A DNA stretch of 64,000 nucleotides. Source: JBHEBG01 sp046557915. Its GTDB lineage: Bacteria > Bacteroidota > Bacteroidia > Flavobacteriales > Flavobacteriaceae. The stretch's first letter is position 1. Each line of letters opens with the position of its first letter. The notes under the pieces are model-generated. The model did no database searches. It was not told the origin of the DNA and saw nothing but the letters and a program-made list of their open reading frames with translations. The stretch spans positions 62,001 through 126,000 of the forward strand of contig NZ_JBHEBG010000001.1 in assembly GCF_046557915.1 (NCBI RefSeq), given 5' to 3'. Positions 63,649-64,000 of this stretch are shown here, piece by piece. Made by a program: the position numbers and the translations under genes.

Positions 63649-64000
63649 TTATTTTTGAAAGTCAGACTTATTTGCATTTATAAACTCAATCAACAAACTA
63701 GGTATGTCATCAATTTCTATCTCTCCAGTCTGTTCGTTAGGTCCATAAAATTTGAAGTTAAGCGTATTCCAATTGTCAGAGGCTCTCTCTGTTATCATGT
63801 CCAAAATTTCGCCTCTTTTATCCCTTTCTTTAGGAACCTGTCCATTTGGAAACTCTGAGTTTGCACTTTTAACTATTTCGGCAGTTTTTTTCGCTCCGAT
63901 TTTAATTAGCACATCTACTGTTTCATTTGCGTAGTCTCCGCTAGAGTTCCAATAAAATTGATGAAATCCTCCATTGTTGATTTCTCTTTCTAGATTCTCC
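63649..64000 (-). CDS. DMP19/DUF4375-family protein (5' end missing)
   Basis: The gene continues off the right edge; about 116 residues are visible. The motif GGFHQFYWNSSGDYANETV, followed by a helix KIGAKKTAEIV, is typical of the DMP19/DUF4375 family, of which DMP19 of Neisseria is a DNA-mimic protein. Whether this one mimics DNA is unknown. It is another cassette-like accessory gene, same strand as the rest of the array. Confidence 0.75.
   Translation of the reverse strand, partial: ENLEREINNGGFHQFYWNSSGDYANETVDVLIKIGAKKTAEIVKSANSEFPNGQVPKERDKRGEILDMITERASDNWNTLNFKFYGPNEQTGEIEIDDIPSLLIEFINANKSDFQK

Noticed and set aside
61370..64000. Prophage or insertion sequence
   Set aside because: No transposase, integrase or phage structural gene and no terminal inverted repeats were found.

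Overview
The window is chromosomal DNA from a member of the Bacteroidota, almost certainly a marine-type Flavobacteriaceae. The evidence is a complete gldK-gldL-gldM-gldN cluster (gliding motility and type IX secretion core), the flavobacterial sets lptE/secG/groESL and mreBCD-mrdA-rodA, a class II HMG-CoA reductase beside a GYDIA-type GHMP kinase, many N-terminal lipoprotein signals, and promoters of the flavobacterial TTG...TAnnTTTG type. The genus cannot be fixed from the sequence alone. Moderate AT richness and dense, mostly intact genes make 1-60 kb look like stable core genome.

Layout: 1-0.5 kb, start of a DUF5916-type protein cut by the edge. 0.7-7.9 kb (minus), FAD oxidoreductase, gldN, gldM, gldL, gldK and an arginase-fold protein with degraded metal ligands. 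8-11.8 kb (minus), topA and an LVIVD-repeat lipoprotein. 12-18.8 kb (plus), miaB, a sigma-54 activator, lptE, a TPR-like protein, secG, groES-groEL. 18.9-22.5 kb (minus), a metal/redox-flavoured locus (HMA-MauE fusion, NHL lipoprotein, double-HMA protein, outer-membrane protein, HYC_CC_PP protein). 22.6-30.5 kb (plus), GAF protein, purH and the cell-shape genes mreB-mreC-mreD-mrdA-rodA. 30.5-35.2 kb (minus), a secreted nuclease, an arylsulfotransferase-like lipoprotein and a tail-specific protease. 35.5-40.3 kb (plus), surE, lpxB, an NlpC/P60 lipoprotein and a ComEC-like protein. 40.3-44 kb (minus), a POT peptide transporter and a DPP IV-type peptidase, a plausible peptide-use pair. 44.2-46.5 kb (plus), HMG-CoA reductase and GYDIA kinase. 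46.5-54.2 kb (minus), periplasmic PPIase, CNNM protein, lptC, TPR protein, outer-membrane barrel, coaX. 54.4 kb, tRNA-Phe. 54.5-60.3 kb, assorted metabolic and envelope genes.

The last 4 kb (60.3-64 kb) differ in character. They hold a 145-bp duplication carrying the 5' end of a membrane-protein gene, a coding relic, an orphan lipoprotein, and then a run of small minus-strand genes (DUF4386, ParE/ParD-type toxin-antitoxin, an unknown protein, a DMP19/DUF4375 protein). These are separated by spacers that share ordered sequence blocks, which looks like a gene-cassette array without a visible integrase. I regard this, together with the metal/redox locus at 18.9-22.5 kb and the apparently inactive arginase-fold gene beside gldK, as the parts most worth following up.

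Functionally, much of the window serves the cell envelope: T9SS/gliding (gldKLMN), LPS assembly and export (lpxB, lptC, lptE), Sec export (secG), periplasmic folding and proteolysis (PPIase, tail-specific protease), and peptidoglycan elongation (mreBCD, PBP2, RodA).
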